Source: Clostridium sp. (lineage in GTDB: Bacteria; Bacillota; Clostridia; Lachnospirales; Lachnospiraceae). Taken from it: a stretch of DNA of 43,855 nucleotides. Each line of letters opens with the position of its first letter. Positions within the stretch are counted from its first letter, which is position 1. Positions 23,073 through 31,295 of this stretch are shown here, piece by piece. The position numbers and the translations under genes are program-made. The stretch spans positions 1-43,855 of the forward strand of contig JAMPFU010000025.1 of the NCBI GenBank assembly GCA_023664385.1, read 5' to 3'. The notes beneath the pieces are model-generated. The model ran no database searches. It was not told the DNA's origin and saw only the letters and a program-made list of their open reading frames with translations.

Positions 23073-23087
23073 GTCGCAAGTTGCGAC
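23073..23087. promoter_or_regulatory. perfect 15-bp palindrome upstream of the Spo0A-like promoter
   Basis: GTCGCAAGTTGCGAC: 7-bp arms around one base, ending ten bases upstream of the -35. The position suits an activator or autoregulator. It resembles, but does not match, the Spo0A box (extra C). Confidence 0.45.
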
Positions 23088-23113
23088 ACTAGGATTTGAC
23101 AACATTTTCAGTC

Positions 23114-23160
23114 AAAAAAATAAGGGATGCCACACAGGTAAAACCTTGTGCGACAGCCCC
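23114..23160 (-). terminator. terminator of xerD
   Basis: An imperfect stem between 23144-23160 (CCTTGTGCGACAGCCCC on plus) and 23124-23138, followed on the minus strand by TTATTTTTTT. It starts three bases after the xerD stop. Confidence 0.75.
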
Positions 23161-23162
23161 TT

Positions 23163-24053
23163 TTATGTATTCATCCTTGCCCTAGGATGTGCCTTATCGT
23201 ATTCCTCTTTTATTTTACTCCTTCTGCTTCGTAAATATATTTGTGTTGTTGAAATATCAGAGTGACCTAACATTTCCTGCACTGCCTTTAAATCGGCTCC
23301 ATTATTTACAAGATGTGATGCAAATGAATGTCTTATCATATGCGGTGTAATCTCCTTGTCAATTCCCGCCTTTTTTGCATAAGATTTTATAAGCTTCCAA
23401 AATCCCTGCCTTGTCATCTGCGCACCCTTTAAATTTGTAAACAGATATTCGCTTCCCTCACACATGCTTTCCCTTGCATTGTTTATATAATTTTCGAGCG
23501 CCAGTCTCGCTGCATTTTCTATCGGGATAACACGCTCCTTATTTGAGTCCTTGCATAAAATGTAACTCATGGACAAATTTACATCCTCTAGCTTGAGCGA
23601 AATAAGCTCCGATACTCTCATGCCTGTGGCATATAAAAGCTCAAGCATAGCCTTATCCCTTATCTCCTTCGGTGTCTGCTTTGCTGGCTGCTCAAGCAGT
23701 AAATTTATCTCCTCAATATTAAGAACCTCAGGTATCTTCTTTTCTATCTTGGGCGGCTTAATCTGCTCTGTTGGATCAGACGCTATAATGTCTTTTTTCA
23801 GCAGATACATAAAAAAAGATTTTACACTTGCAATATTTCTTGATATTGTGGCGGATGACATTCCCTGTTTTTCAAGCGACAGTATATAGGAAGAAAGCTC
23901 TGTAGGACCGATTGCCGTTATAGAGGCAATATCCTTATCCTCAAGATAAACACAAAGCTTGAGCAAGTCTCTTTTGTAAGAAGCCATTGTGTTATTGCTG
24001 GAATGTTTCACTTTATTTAAATAATCAATGTAATCATCTACATATTCTCTCAT
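23163..24053 (-). CDS. xerD: tyrosine recombinase XerD-like
   Basis: 296-aa site-specific recombinase. The N-terminal SAM-like core-binding domain (about 1-90) is followed by the catalytic domain with the full active set: R146 (ATGMRVSELI), H238 and R241 (TPHMIRHSFASHL), H264 (MLGHSDISTTQ) and nucleophile Y273. The length is that of chromosomal dimer-resolution XerC/XerD. Neighbours nudF and a SpoIIM-like gene recall the Bacillus/Clostridium xerD neighbourhood, so XerD is favoured over an integrase. It has GAGGGG before the ATG. TTCGACA at 24154-24160, a 0A-box core, lies about 100 bp upstream. Confidence 0.9.
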   Translation of the reverse strand: MREYVDDYIDYLNKVKHSSNNTMASYKRDLLKLCVYLEDKDIASITAIGPTELSSYILSLEKQGMSSATISRNIASVKSFFMYLLKKDIIASDPTEQIKPPKIEKKIPEVLNIEEINLLLEQPAKQTPKEIRDKAMLELLYATGMRVSELISLKLEDVNLSMSYILCKDSNKERVIPIENAARLALENYINNARESMCEGSEYLFTNLKGAQMTRQGFWKLIKSYAKKAGIDKEITPHMIRHSFASHLVNNGADLKAVQEMLGHSDISTTQIYLRSRRSKIKEEYDKAHPRARMNT

Positions 24054-24186
24054 GAGTAACCCCTCTTAGTCCTAACGCACAAGAACATTATAAAGGTTAA
24101 TTTACATAAAATCAAACACAATTTTCTGCGAAAAATGACGATTTCAAGCCATTTTCGACACATAATACAATATAGCCGATTTTAAA

Positions 24187-24732
24187 TTATCCAAGTACCA
24201 TATATTGATAGTATTTAAATAAAAAAAATCTCGAAAAAAATCCCTCACACATGACCCCAATGGAAAATAATATGGCGAAAAGTATCAAAATTTTTGTTTT
24301 TTCGTATCCACTGCCTCCATAATAATCATACAACAATTTTATAATTAAAATATAAACAATGTAATGTGGCAGTAAAAAAGCAAGAAGCATCAGCATGCCG
24401 TTCATACCCAAATAATAGCTTTGGACAGTTGCCATAATTCCAAACATTCCACTCATGATTACAAGCAGGGTATTATAAACGTATTCCGTCCTTAGCACCT
24501 TCATCAGCATCCATATAATGGCGAGCTGCTTCCCCCGCTTAAATATAATATAGATGATAGACGGCGCCAACCTTGAGGAAAGCACATCTCTCATATCATA
24601 AGCTGACAGTGTAAGATATTCAAAGCTAAGTCCCCTCCTTATAAAAAGATTTATCAAAAAGCTTGATAAAAATATTGTGACAAGAAGTATTACCCTTCTT
24701 CCACCCCTGTAAATATAACTGCTCGTTTCCAC
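24187..24732 (-). CDS. SpoIIM-like membrane protein
   Basis: 181-aa integral membrane protein with about five helices: 14-32, near 65-80, 88-108, 111-135 and 147-168. The stretch GMNGMLMLLAFLLPHYIVYI fits the G-x-N-G...LPHG-like motif of SpoIIM, the sporulation septum peptidoglycan-dissolution protein. Gene order (nudF, this gene, xerD) is also that of spoIIM in Firmicutes. Similarity outside that motif is weak, so the call is tentative. The start is a GTG only two bases after GGGAGG, an unusually short gap. A strong terminator hairpin (24746-24777) ends just before the ribosome site, so transcription must read through it or start inside it. Confidence 0.55.
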   Translation of the reverse strand: METSSYIYRGGRRVILLVTIFLSSFLINLFIRRGLSFEYLTLSAYDMRDVLSSRLAPSIIYIIFKRGKQLAIIWMLMKVLRTEYVYNTLLVIMSGMFGIMATVQSYYLGMNGMLMLLAFLLPHYIVYILIIKLLYDYYGGSGYEKTKILILFAILFSIGVMCEGFFSRFFLFKYYQYMVLG

Positions 24733-24745
24733 CGCCTCCCAAACA

Positions 24746-24777
24746 AAAATAGAGAGTAAAAATACTCTCTATTTTTT
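24746..24777. terminator. terminator between nudF and the SpoIIM-like gene
   Basis: Arms ATAGAGAGTA (24749-24758) and TACTCTCTAT (24763-24772). On the minus strand TTTTTGTTT follows, and on the plus strand TTTTTTA. It is five bases after the nudF stop and immediately before the next ribosome site. Confidence 0.8.
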
Positions 24778-24781
24778 ATGA

Positions 24782-25342
24782 TTATATGCTCTTTATTATT
24801 CCACTATTTCGCATGTGTTTGTAAGCAAAAAGTGCTAAAATAGTTTTGCTGTCCACAATCGTCCCGTCAAACACAAGTCCTAATGCTTCATCTACGGATA
24901 GCCTAACCACGTCAATAAATTCATCCGGATCAAGCTTTATAGTTCCACGTTTCAGTTCTGTCCCTATATATATATCCGTTTTCTCGTCGAATGTTCCTAT
25001 GGCTGACACAGCATTGGTAACATGAAACAGCTTTGTGGGAACAAATCCGGTTTCCTCCTCCGCCTCCCGAACCGCGCAAGCATCTCCCGGCTCTCCCGTG
25101 TAGGAATATCCGCCTGCCGGAATTTCCATATCAACGGCATTTATGGAATTTCTGTACTGCTTTACCAAATAAGTATTTTCCTCACCGTCAACCAAAAGCA
25201 CCCCTGCGCCTCCACAGGATTTGTGCTTTATAAAATCATAGCACACTGTTTTTCCGTCAGGAGTTTCAAGATAATCCTTATAAAGTGCAACTATTTTTGC
25301 ATCACATGCAAGCTCTAATTTTTTTCTTTTAAATTCTACCAT
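24782..25342 (-). CDS. nudF: NUDIX hydrolase, ADP-ribose pyrophosphatase type
   Basis: 186 aa with a perfect Nudix box: G78-x5-E84-x7-R92-E93-A-E95-E96-E97-T-G99-F100. The surrounding LVKQYRNSINAVDMEIPAGG is the signature of NudF-type ADP-ribose pyrophosphatases, where the Arg before the box contacts the substrate. It hydrolyses ADP-ribose to AMP and ribose-5-phosphate. It has AGAGG before ATG 25342 and a strong terminator directly after its stop. The second half is ordinary for the family. Confidence 0.88.
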   Translation of the reverse strand: MVEFKRKKLELACDAKIVALYKDYLETPDGKTVCYDFIKHKSCGGAGVLLVDGEENTYLVKQYRNSINAVDMEIPAGGYSYTGEPGDACAVREAEEETGFVPTKLFHVTNAVSAIGTFDEKTDIYIGTELKRGTIKLDPDEFIDVVRLSVDEALGLVFDGTIVDSKTILALFAYKHMRNSGIIKSI

Positions 25343-25387
25343 AACAACCTCTTACATAACAAAGCATCTCAACTGCTATACTTAAAA

Positions 25388-25455
25388 AGAACAAAGCGCC
25401 TTCGGCACTCTTTATGCTGCCACAACCTTAATGGCACTTTAGGCGAATCCTAGCA
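25388..25455. repeat. 68-bp dispersed repeat, copy B
   Basis: Second copy of the element at 12881-12948, equal length with seven transitions. Here the outer arms are CAAAGCGCC and GGCACTTTA. The change leaves a G-U pair in RNA read from the minus strand but a mismatch in plus-strand RNA. The copy is followed by two further hairpins: CAGGAT/ATCCTG (25454-25470) and TATAGGAAA/TTTCCTATA (25473-25501). It lies just past the rny terminator, as copy A lies just past the terminator of its neighbour. Confidence 0.75.
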
Positions 25456-25500
25456 GGATTTTTAATCCTGCCTATAGGAAACTCAGAGGTATTTCCTATA

Positions 25501-25531
25501 ATAAGAAAAGGGTGTGGAAACATCCACACCC
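25501..25531 (-). terminator. terminator of rny
   Basis: Arms GGGTGTGG (25510-25517) and CCACACCC (25524-25531). On the minus strand TTTTCTTAT follows. It is six bases after the stop at 25538. Confidence 0.8.
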
Positions 25532-25537
25532 CAAAAC

Positions 25538-27079
25538 TTATTTTGCATAATCCGTAACACGCGATTCTCTGATAAGATTTACCTTTATCTGACCCGGATA
25601 TTCAAGCTCATCTTCAATCTGCTTTGAAATATCTCTTGCCAAAAGTACCATGTCGGCATCACTTATCTGCTCTGGAACTACCATAACCCGAATCTCTCTA
25701 CCTGCCTGAATAGCAAAAGTCTTATCAACACCCTTAAATCCATTTGCAATATCCTCAAGTGATTTAAGACGTGTGGTGTAAGTCTCCAACGTCTCACGTC
25801 TCGCTCCCGGTCTTGCAGCCGAAATCGTATCTGCCGCCTGAACGATACATGCGATTAAACTTTGTGGTTCAACATCTCCATGGTGTGATTCAACTGCATT
25901 TACAACAGTTGCCGATTCCTTATACTTTCTGCATAAGTCAACGCCAATGGATACATGGGAACCTTCCATTTCATGATCAATTGATTTTCCAATATCGTGC
26001 AACAAGCCTGCACGTTTAGCCAAACGAACATCAAGTCCAAGTTCGCCGGCAAGAAGCCCCGAAAGCTGGGCAACCTCAATAGAATGTTTTAAAGCATTCT
26101 GTCCATAGCTTGTCCTGAATTTCATCTTTCCTAACAAACGAACCAACTCTGGATGAATACCGTGCACTCCTACCTCAAGAGTGGCAGCCTCACCCTCCTC
26201 TTTCATCATGGTTTCGACCTCTTTTTGAGCCTTCTCAACCATTTCTTCAATCCTTGCCGGATGAATTCTTCCATCGATAATAAGCTTCTCAAGGGCTATC
26301 CTTGCAACCTCTCTCCTTACAGGGTCAAAGCTTGATAGGATAACTGCCTCCGGAGTATCATCTATAATAAGATCAACACCTGTCATAGTTTCAAGGGTTC
26401 TGATATTTCTACCCTCCCTGCCTATGATTCTTCCTTTCATCTCATCATTCGGCAACTGCACCAGGGATATAGTTGTCTCAGAAACATGGTCTGCCGCACA
26501 TTTTTGTATGGCGGTCACAACATAATCCTTAGCCTTCTTGTCTGCTTCTTCCTTTGCTCGTGTTTCTAATTCTTTGATCATGACTGCAGCTTCGTGTTTA
26601 ACTTCGTCTTCAACAGTCTTTAATAAGTATTCCTTTGCTTGTTCAGAGGTAAGTCCGGAGATTCTCTCCAGTTCCTGAGTTCTTTTTGCTTCCAAATCAG
26701 CAATCTCACTTTTGATGGCATTAAGCTCATTTTCACGCTTATTAAGAGCAGCTTCTTTCTTTTCTACAGCCTCGCTCTTACGGTCAAGATTTTCCTCCCT
26801 TGAAAGGACTCTCTTTTCCAAGCGCTGAAGTTCATTACGACGATCCTTGACCTCTTTATCGATTTCATTTTTCGTCTTAAGAGACTCCTCTTTCGCCTCA
26901 AGAAGTATCTCGCGTTTTTTTGCCTCAGCACTTTTCAGTGCTTCATCTATAATCTCTCTAGCCTTGTCCTCAGCCTTACCCACTTTTGCTTCAGCAATAT
27001 TCTTGCGATATGCAACAGCAATAAACCAAGTGGCAACTACAGCAACAACCAGAGCTATTCCAAAGATTACATATGGCAT
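25538..27079 (-). CDS. rny: ribonuclease Y
   Basis: 513-aa membrane-anchored endoribonuclease that starts mRNA decay in Firmicutes. It has an N-terminal helix (3-24, [20 protein letters not shown]), then a long coiled coil (about 30-190). A KH domain contains [31 protein letters not shown]-type sequence, and the HD domain has [10 protein letters not shown] and [12 protein letters not shown]. Length matches the family (about 520). Start ATG 27079 follows AAGGAGG by about 11 bases. It has its own promoter (27161-27133) although recX-recA lie upstream on the same strand. Confidence 0.96.
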   Translation of the reverse strand: MPYVIFGIALVVAVVATWFIAVAYRKNIAEAKVGKAEDKAREIIDEALKSAEAKKREILLEAKEESLKTKNEIDKEVKDRRNELQRLEKRVLSREENLDRKSEAVEKKEAALNKRENELNAIKSEIADLEAKRTQELERISGLTSEQAKEYLLKTVEDEVKHEAAVMIKELETRAKEEADKKAKDYVVTAIQKCAADHVSETTISLVQLPNDEMKGRIIGREGRNIRTLETMTGVDLIIDDTPEAVILSSFDPVRREVARIALEKLIIDGRIHPARIEEMVEKAQKEVETMMKEEGEAATLEVGVHGIHPELVRLLGKMKFRTSYGQNALKHSIEVAQLSGLLAGELGLDVRLAKRAGLLHDIGKSIDHEMEGSHVSIGVDLCRKYKESATVVNAVESHHGDVEPQSLIACIVQAADTISAARPGARRETLETYTTRLKSLEDIANGFKGVDKTFAIQAGREIRVMVVPEQISDADMVLLARDISKQIEDELEYPGQIKVNLIRESRVTDYAK

Positions 27080-27132
27080 ACTCAGGAGCACCTCCTTATT
27101 TAATTTTTAATGTACAAGCGTACAACAGTTAA

Positions 27133-27161
27133 ATATTATACTTTTTTTATAGGTGTGTCAA
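27133..27161 (-). promoter_or_regulatory. rny promoter (TTGACA-17-TAATAT)
   Basis: On the minus strand, consensus -35 TTGACA (27161-27156) and -10 TAATAT (27138-27133), 17-bp spacer, 35 bp after the recX stop. Confidence 0.6.
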
Positions 27162-27196
27162 GAAATAATATTGTTTTTTATGCAAAAATAACAAAA

Positions 27197-27661
27197 CTAA
27201 AAAAATTCATCTTCCTTTACAAGTGAATTTATGGCATTTGCTATATCCTCATAGGCATATCCACGTCTTGCCATGTACCCCTGCGCCTTTCTTCTTGTAG
27301 TTAAATCGGATAAATCACTGTAGCGTGCCGAAAGCACTTTTTTAATATCAGAATATTCGTCAAAATCTGCCATATTGAGCTTACGCTCTATGATATCCCT
27401 TGATATTCCTTTTTGTGAGAGTTTAAGGGCGATAAGCCTTGCACCCATTTTCCCTTTTTTGCTCCTGATATAGGAAAGGGCATAGCCCTCATCATCAATG
27501 TAGCCATAACAGGCAAGCCTGTCTACGGCAGCATCAACCTCCTTTAAGCTATACCCCTTTTCAGACAGCTTATCCCTTAACTCTTTTTCTGTACGTGCCT
27601 TGTATGTAAGATAATAAACTGCCGTATCAAAAGCACTGTATCTTGCTTTTGCATTACTCAT
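27197..27661 (-). CDS. recX: recombination regulator RecX
   Basis: 154-aa RecX built from three-helix repeats: YYLTYKARTEKELRDKLSEKGY, AVDRLACYGYIDDEGYALSYIRSK, LKLSQKGISRDIIERKL, RRKAQGYMARRGYAYEDIANAI. It binds RecA and modulates its filament. Its ATG lies two bases after the recA stop with no independent ribosome site nearby, so it should be translationally coupled to recA. It is on the short side but complete. Confidence 0.92.
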   Translation of the reverse strand: MSNAKARYSAFDTAVYYLTYKARTEKELRDKLSEKGYSLKEVDAAVDRLACYGYIDDEGYALSYIRSKKGKMGARLIALKLSQKGISRDIIERKLNMADFDEYSDIKKVLSARYSDLSDLTTRRKAQGYMARRGYAYEDIANAINSLVKEDEFF

Positions 27662-27663
27662 AA

Positions 27664-28725
27664 TTACTGTTCGCCGTCTCCTGTTTTATCGTTATTCTTT
27701 TTACTATTTTTTTCACTGTCAGCCGTATCTTTGCCAAATCCGCACTTTTCCCTTACAAGAGCCTCAACCTCAGCCATAAATTCAGGATGCTCCGACATAT
27801 AAATCTTAGTATTCTCACGTCCCTGACCGATTTTCTCTCCATTGTATGAATACCATGCTCCTGATTTTACTACAACATCATATAATACTGCAAGGTCAAG
27901 AATATCACCCTCTCTTGAAATGCCCTTGCCGAACATAATATCAAATTCTGCTTCCTTGAACGGAGGCGCAACCTTATTCTTAACAACCTTTACCCTAGTC
28001 CTGTTGCCTACAACCTCGCCGCCGACCTTTAATGTCTCAATTCTTCTTACGTCAAGTCTGACTGAAGAATAGAATTTCAGTGCACGTCCTCCTGTCGTTG
28101 TCTCCGGATTACCGAACATAATTCCAACCTTCTCACGAAGCTGATTAATGAATATAACGACACAATTGGACTTGCTTATAACACCTGTAAGCTTTCTTAA
28201 CGCCTGCGACATGAGTCTTGCCTGAAGTCCCACATGGGAATCTCCCATCTCACCGTCTATCTCAGCCTTAGGAACAAGCGCTGCAACAGAGTCAACTATA
28301 ATAACGTCAACTGCACCAGAACGCACCATAGTCTCAGTTATCTCCAAAGCCTGTTCTCCGTTGTCAGGCTGTGAAATATAAAGGTTATCTATATCTACGC
28401 CTATATGTGATGCATACACAGGGTCAAGTGCATGCTCCGCATCAATAAAGCCTGCTATGCCCCCCATCTTCTGTATCTCTGCAACGACATGAAGCGCCAC
28501 TGTCGTCTTACCACTGGATTCAGGACCGTAAATCTCAACTACCCTTCCTCTCGGCATACCGCCCAGACCCAAAGCCAAATCAAGGCTTAATGAACCGGTA
28601 GGGACAACTTCTATATTCATATTGGCAGATTTGTCACCCAGCTTCATAACCGAGCCCTTGCCAAACTGCTTCTCTATTTGTGCCAAGGCAGCATCCAGTG
28701 CCTTTATCTTTTCTTCACTTGCCAT
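27664..28725 (-). CDS. recA: RecA recombinase
   Basis: 353-aa strand-exchange ATPase and SOS co-protease. Walker A GPESSGKT is at 67-74. [17 protein letters not shown] is the Walker B region, and the L2 loop region contains [21 protein letters not shown]. The C-terminal tail is basic then acidic ([12 protein letters not shown]). It has AGGAGG before ATG 28725. The promoter TTGACA-17-TATAGT is bracketed by two LexA-box-like palindromes, indicating SOS control. It is in an operon with recX. Confidence 0.99.
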   Translation of the reverse strand: MASEEKIKALDAALAQIEKQFGKGSVMKLGDKSANMNIEVVPTGSLSLDLALGLGGMPRGRVVEIYGPESSGKTTVALHVVAEIQKMGGIAGFIDAEHALDPVYASHIGVDIDNLYISQPDNGEQALEITETMVRSGAVDVIIVDSVAALVPKAEIDGEMGDSHVGLQARLMSQALRKLTGVISKSNCVVIFINQLREKVGIMFGNPETTTGGRALKFYSSVRLDVRRIETLKVGGEVVGNRTRVKVVKNKVAPPFKEAEFDIMFGKGISREGDILDLAVLYDVVVKSGAWYSYNGEKIGQGRENTKIYMSEHPEFMAEVEALVREKCGFGKDTADSEKNSKKNNDKTGDGEQ

Positions 28726-28741
28726 ATAATACCTCCTAATT

Positions 28742-28815
28742 TGAACATACGTTTGTTTTTTATACTATAATACACGTAACTTCATTTGTCAATACATTTA
28801 TCGAATTTATGTTCG
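28742..28815 (-). promoter_or_regulatory. recA promoter with two LexA (SOS) boxes
   Basis: On the minus strand, -35 TTGACA (28792-28787) and -10 TATAGT (28769-28764) with a 17-bp spacer. TGAACATACGTTTG (28742-28755) matches 13 of 14 positions of the Bacillus-type LexA box CGAACRNRYGTTYG and lies just after the start point. CGAATTTATGTTCG (28802-28815) matches 12 of 14 and lies upstream of the -35. Confidence 0.75.
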
Positions 28816-29056
28816 ATTTTTTTAAAGCTATGTATTGGCGTTCGCAGCCGACATGCCGGCTTCCTGTCTTGGATTATTTGTATGCAGGATTATTTTAACC
28901 CATATGCCGTTTATATGTAAAGCGACATTTTGTACTCTTTCGTTGACAATTTGTATGATTTAGATTATGTTCATATTAATATCCGTTTTATTAAGACACT
29001 TTTGACAACGCACATGGGCTCACGATTTTTGATTCGGAGCAAATAAGGAGATTTGC
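28816..29056. other. intergenic region between divergent recA and tmcAL
   Basis: The full gap 28726-29056 holds the recA control region on its left and a promoter-like TTGACA-17-TATGTT (28943-28948, 28966-28971) for tmcAL on its right. The middle (28830-28940) contains CAGCCGACATGCCGGCTTCCTG, which has a short GCCG/CGGC pairing, but no convincing gene, RNA or terminator. A fourth TTGACA at about 29001 has no matching -10. Confidence 0.4.
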
Positions 29057-30313
29057 ATGAAAACAGTTGCCATTATTGCAGAGTACAACCCGTTTCATAA
29101 CGGACACAGCTATCAGCTTTCAGAAATCAGGGAACGCCTGAACCCCGATTACATCATTGCCCTTATGGGCGGAAATTTTCTCCAGCGTGGACATGCTGCC
29201 ATGTGGGACAAATACGAAAGGGCAAAAATTGCATGTGAAAACGGCATTGACGCCGTACTTGAGCTTCCATTTCCATATGCAACAGGAAGCGCACATGATT
29301 TTGCAATGGGTGCGGTCTCCATTCTCAACAAATTAGGCTGCATTGATTATCTTGCATTCGGAGCTGAAACCTTCGACATAACATTACTTTCCCATATCGC
29401 TGATATTTTGGGAAATGAGCCTGTGGAATTTAAGGCATTGTTCAAGAAGCTTCTTTCTGAGGGCATTTCATACCCTGCCGCAAGGCAAAAGGCACTTGCA
29501 CAGTACCTTATGGACGACACGATAACCAAGGTCATGTCACTGCCAAATAATATTTTGGCAATAGAATATCTAAGAGCGCTTAAAACTACAAATTCAAAAA
29601 TAACGCCTGTTTTAATAAAAAGAACGTGCGACAATTATCACGATGAAACCATAACCGGTGAAATAAGCTCTGCGACTGCAATCAGAAGGCTCATTAAACA
29701 GTCCGATTTTAACTATGATATGTACGATAAGCTTTCGGGAGATGTATCAGAGGTAACACTTGCTACGCTGAAAAAGCTTCATAATGTGGCTGCCCCTGTT
29801 TTTACATATGATTTGGCGCCTTTTATTCAGCAGTGTCTTCTCCTTGAAACGTCAAACGACAATATATGCGACCTTACTAAGGAAATGCTGAACAAGCTTA
29901 TAAAGCTGGACCCTGCCTCCTCATATGACGAGATCATCTGCTTCCTGAAATCAAAGGAAATTACCGCATCAAGAATCAGCAGAGTTCTTGTCCACATCCT
30001 TTTAAATTATACGGAAAACGACCGTGATACCTTTGCATCGGAGGAATATGGTTATTATGCCAATCTTTTGGCTTTTCGGGAAGCTTCCTCTGAGATTTTA
30101 AAATGTATGGCTACTGCGGGAGAAATACCAATCATTACAAAAAAAGCTGATTTTTACAGCAAGCTTTTAAAGCATCCCCACATTAACAGTATTGCAGCAA
30201 AACGGATGTGGGAGCTTGATACAAAGGCAACAAGACTTTATAATTGCATGGTGTTTAACAGATATGGAACAAGGCTTCCAAATGACTTTAACGTAAATCT
30301 GCCTATCGTCTGA
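29057..30313 (+). CDS. tmcAL: tRNA(Met) cytidine acetate ligase TmcAL
   Basis: 418 aa. TmcAL (formerly YlbM) uses acetate and ATP to make N4-acetylcytidine at the wobble base of elongator tRNA-Met. It has the nucleotidyltransferase fold with AEYNPFHNGHSYQL, where H14-N-G-H17 is the HxGH motif. The conserved MGGNFLQRGHAAMWDKYERA and ELPFPYATGSAHDFA segments match the family, and the length is typical. It has AAGGAG six to seven bases before the ATG. It is next to ylbJ, with coaD and rsmD nearby, as in the Bacillus ylb cluster. Confidence 0.93.
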   Translation: MKTVAIIAEYNPFHNGHSYQLSEIRERLNPDYIIALMGGNFLQRGHAAMWDKYERAKIACENGIDAVLELPFPYATGSAHDFAMGAVSILNKLGCIDYLAFGAETFDITLLSHIADILGNEPVEFKALFKKLLSEGISYPAARQKALAQYLMDDTITKVMSLPNNILAIEYLRALKTTNSKITPVLIKRTCDNYHDETITGEISSATAIRRLIKQSDFNYDMYDKLSGDVSEVTLATLKKLHNVAAPVFTYDLAPFIQQCLLLETSNDNICDLTKEMLNKLIKLDPASSYDEIICFLKSKEITASRISRVLVHILLNYTENDRDTFASEEYGYYANLLAFREASSEILKCMATAGEIPIITKKADFYSKLLKHPHINSIAAKRMWELDTKATRLYNCMVFNRYGTRLPNDFNVNLPIV

Positions 30314-30358
30314 CCTATCGCCTATTTCATATTAACAAGACACGCTTTCACTCATAAA

Positions 30359-30382
30359 ATACAATTGTTTTGTATATTTTTT
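30359..30382 (+). terminator. weak terminator after tmcAL
   Basis: Arms ATACAA (30359-30364) and TTGTAT (30370-30375) followed by ATTTTTT. The stem is short and AT-rich, so read-through into ylbJ is plausible. Confidence 0.4.
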
Positions 30383-30407
30383 CATGTTGTAAAATAAATA
30401 TATACAA

Positions 30408-31295
30408 ATGGAAATTTTTATTTACACATTTATGTCTGTTTTTGTATATATTATCATTCTTTGTTTATTAATCGCTGACAGTGAAACTGTTATAAGCGGC
30501 GCCTCCTACGGTCTTATGCTTTGGTATAAGAATGTTGTGCCTATTTTACTTCCCTTTATGCTTATATCCTCCCTTGTTGTGGAAAGGATTGCGTCAGGAA
30601 AAAGCAAGCGCTCTGCTCTTTTTTCCACAATTTTTCTAGGCGTGCTCTGTGGATATCCAATTGGTGCAAGAGTCACTGATGAATATGTCACATTAGGTAT
30701 GTATGAAAAGAGAATCGGCAATATCATTCTGCCCTTATGCAACAACTCCTCCCCCATGTTTATATCAGGATATATTGTAAGCTGTATTTTAAAAAATAAA
30801 ATCAGTTTTTTTACGGCAATGCTTATCATATATGCGCCTTATATTTTTGTCACGCTGATTTCTCTGTTGATAATCAAATCAAAGACAAAGACAATATCCG
30901 GCAATATAAAATCAAATTCACAGAATATGCGAAAAACAAATGATGCTATGTTAAGCAGCATCATTCAAATAACCTATGTGGGTATCTATATTATGATATG
31001 CTCGATTATCATGCAGTTTATTTTAAAAATTGATTTTATCCCACATGACCTAAAAATATATTTATCGTCTGCGGTAGAGCTTACAAGAGGGGCAGATATG
31101 GTGTACAAATATGCCCTTGTGCCTGAAAATATAAAAACAGCCCTGCTGCTTGCCCTTACGTCATTTGGCGGGGTATCGGCAATACTCCAGACAAACAAGG
31201 TAATTGCAAATGCAAGGCTGTCCATAATTCGTTATATATTTATGAAAGTACTATGTGCTGCAATGAGCTTTTTTTTGGGTGCTTTAATCATCTAA
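30408..31295 (+). CDS. ylbJ: YlbJ-like sporulation integral membrane protein
   Basis: 295-aa polytopic membrane protein with about eight hydrophobic helices. Family-like loops are LGVLCGYPIGARVTDEY, ILPLCNNSSPMFISGYI and SFGGVSAILQTNKV, matching YlbJ/nucleoside-transporter-gate-like proteins. In Bacillus YlbJ is a sporulation membrane protein under mother-cell control. No ribosome site precedes ATG 30408. A -10-like TAAAAT only about 14 bases upstream would give a nearly leaderless mRNA, or the true start may be ATG 30432. The last 12 bases overlap the end of the convergent gene. Confidence 0.78.
   Translation: MEIFIYTFMSVFVYIIILCLLIADSETVISGASYGLMLWYKNVVPILLPFMLISSLVVERIASGKSKRSALFSTIFLGVLCGYPIGARVTDEYVTLGMYEKRIGNIILPLCNNSSPMFISGYIVSCILKNKISFFTAMLIIYAPYIFVTLISLLIIKSKTKTISGNIKSNSQNMRKTNDAMLSSIIQITYVGIYIMICSIIMQFILKIDFIPHDLKIYLSSAVELTRGADMVYKYALVPENIKTALLLALTSFGGVSAILQTNKVIANARLSIIRYIFMKVLCAAMSFFLGALII

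Noticed and set aside
23096-23114. TTGAC...GTCAA inverted repeat
   Set aside because: Five-base arms at the base of the xerD terminator region, expected by chance in AT-rich DNA.
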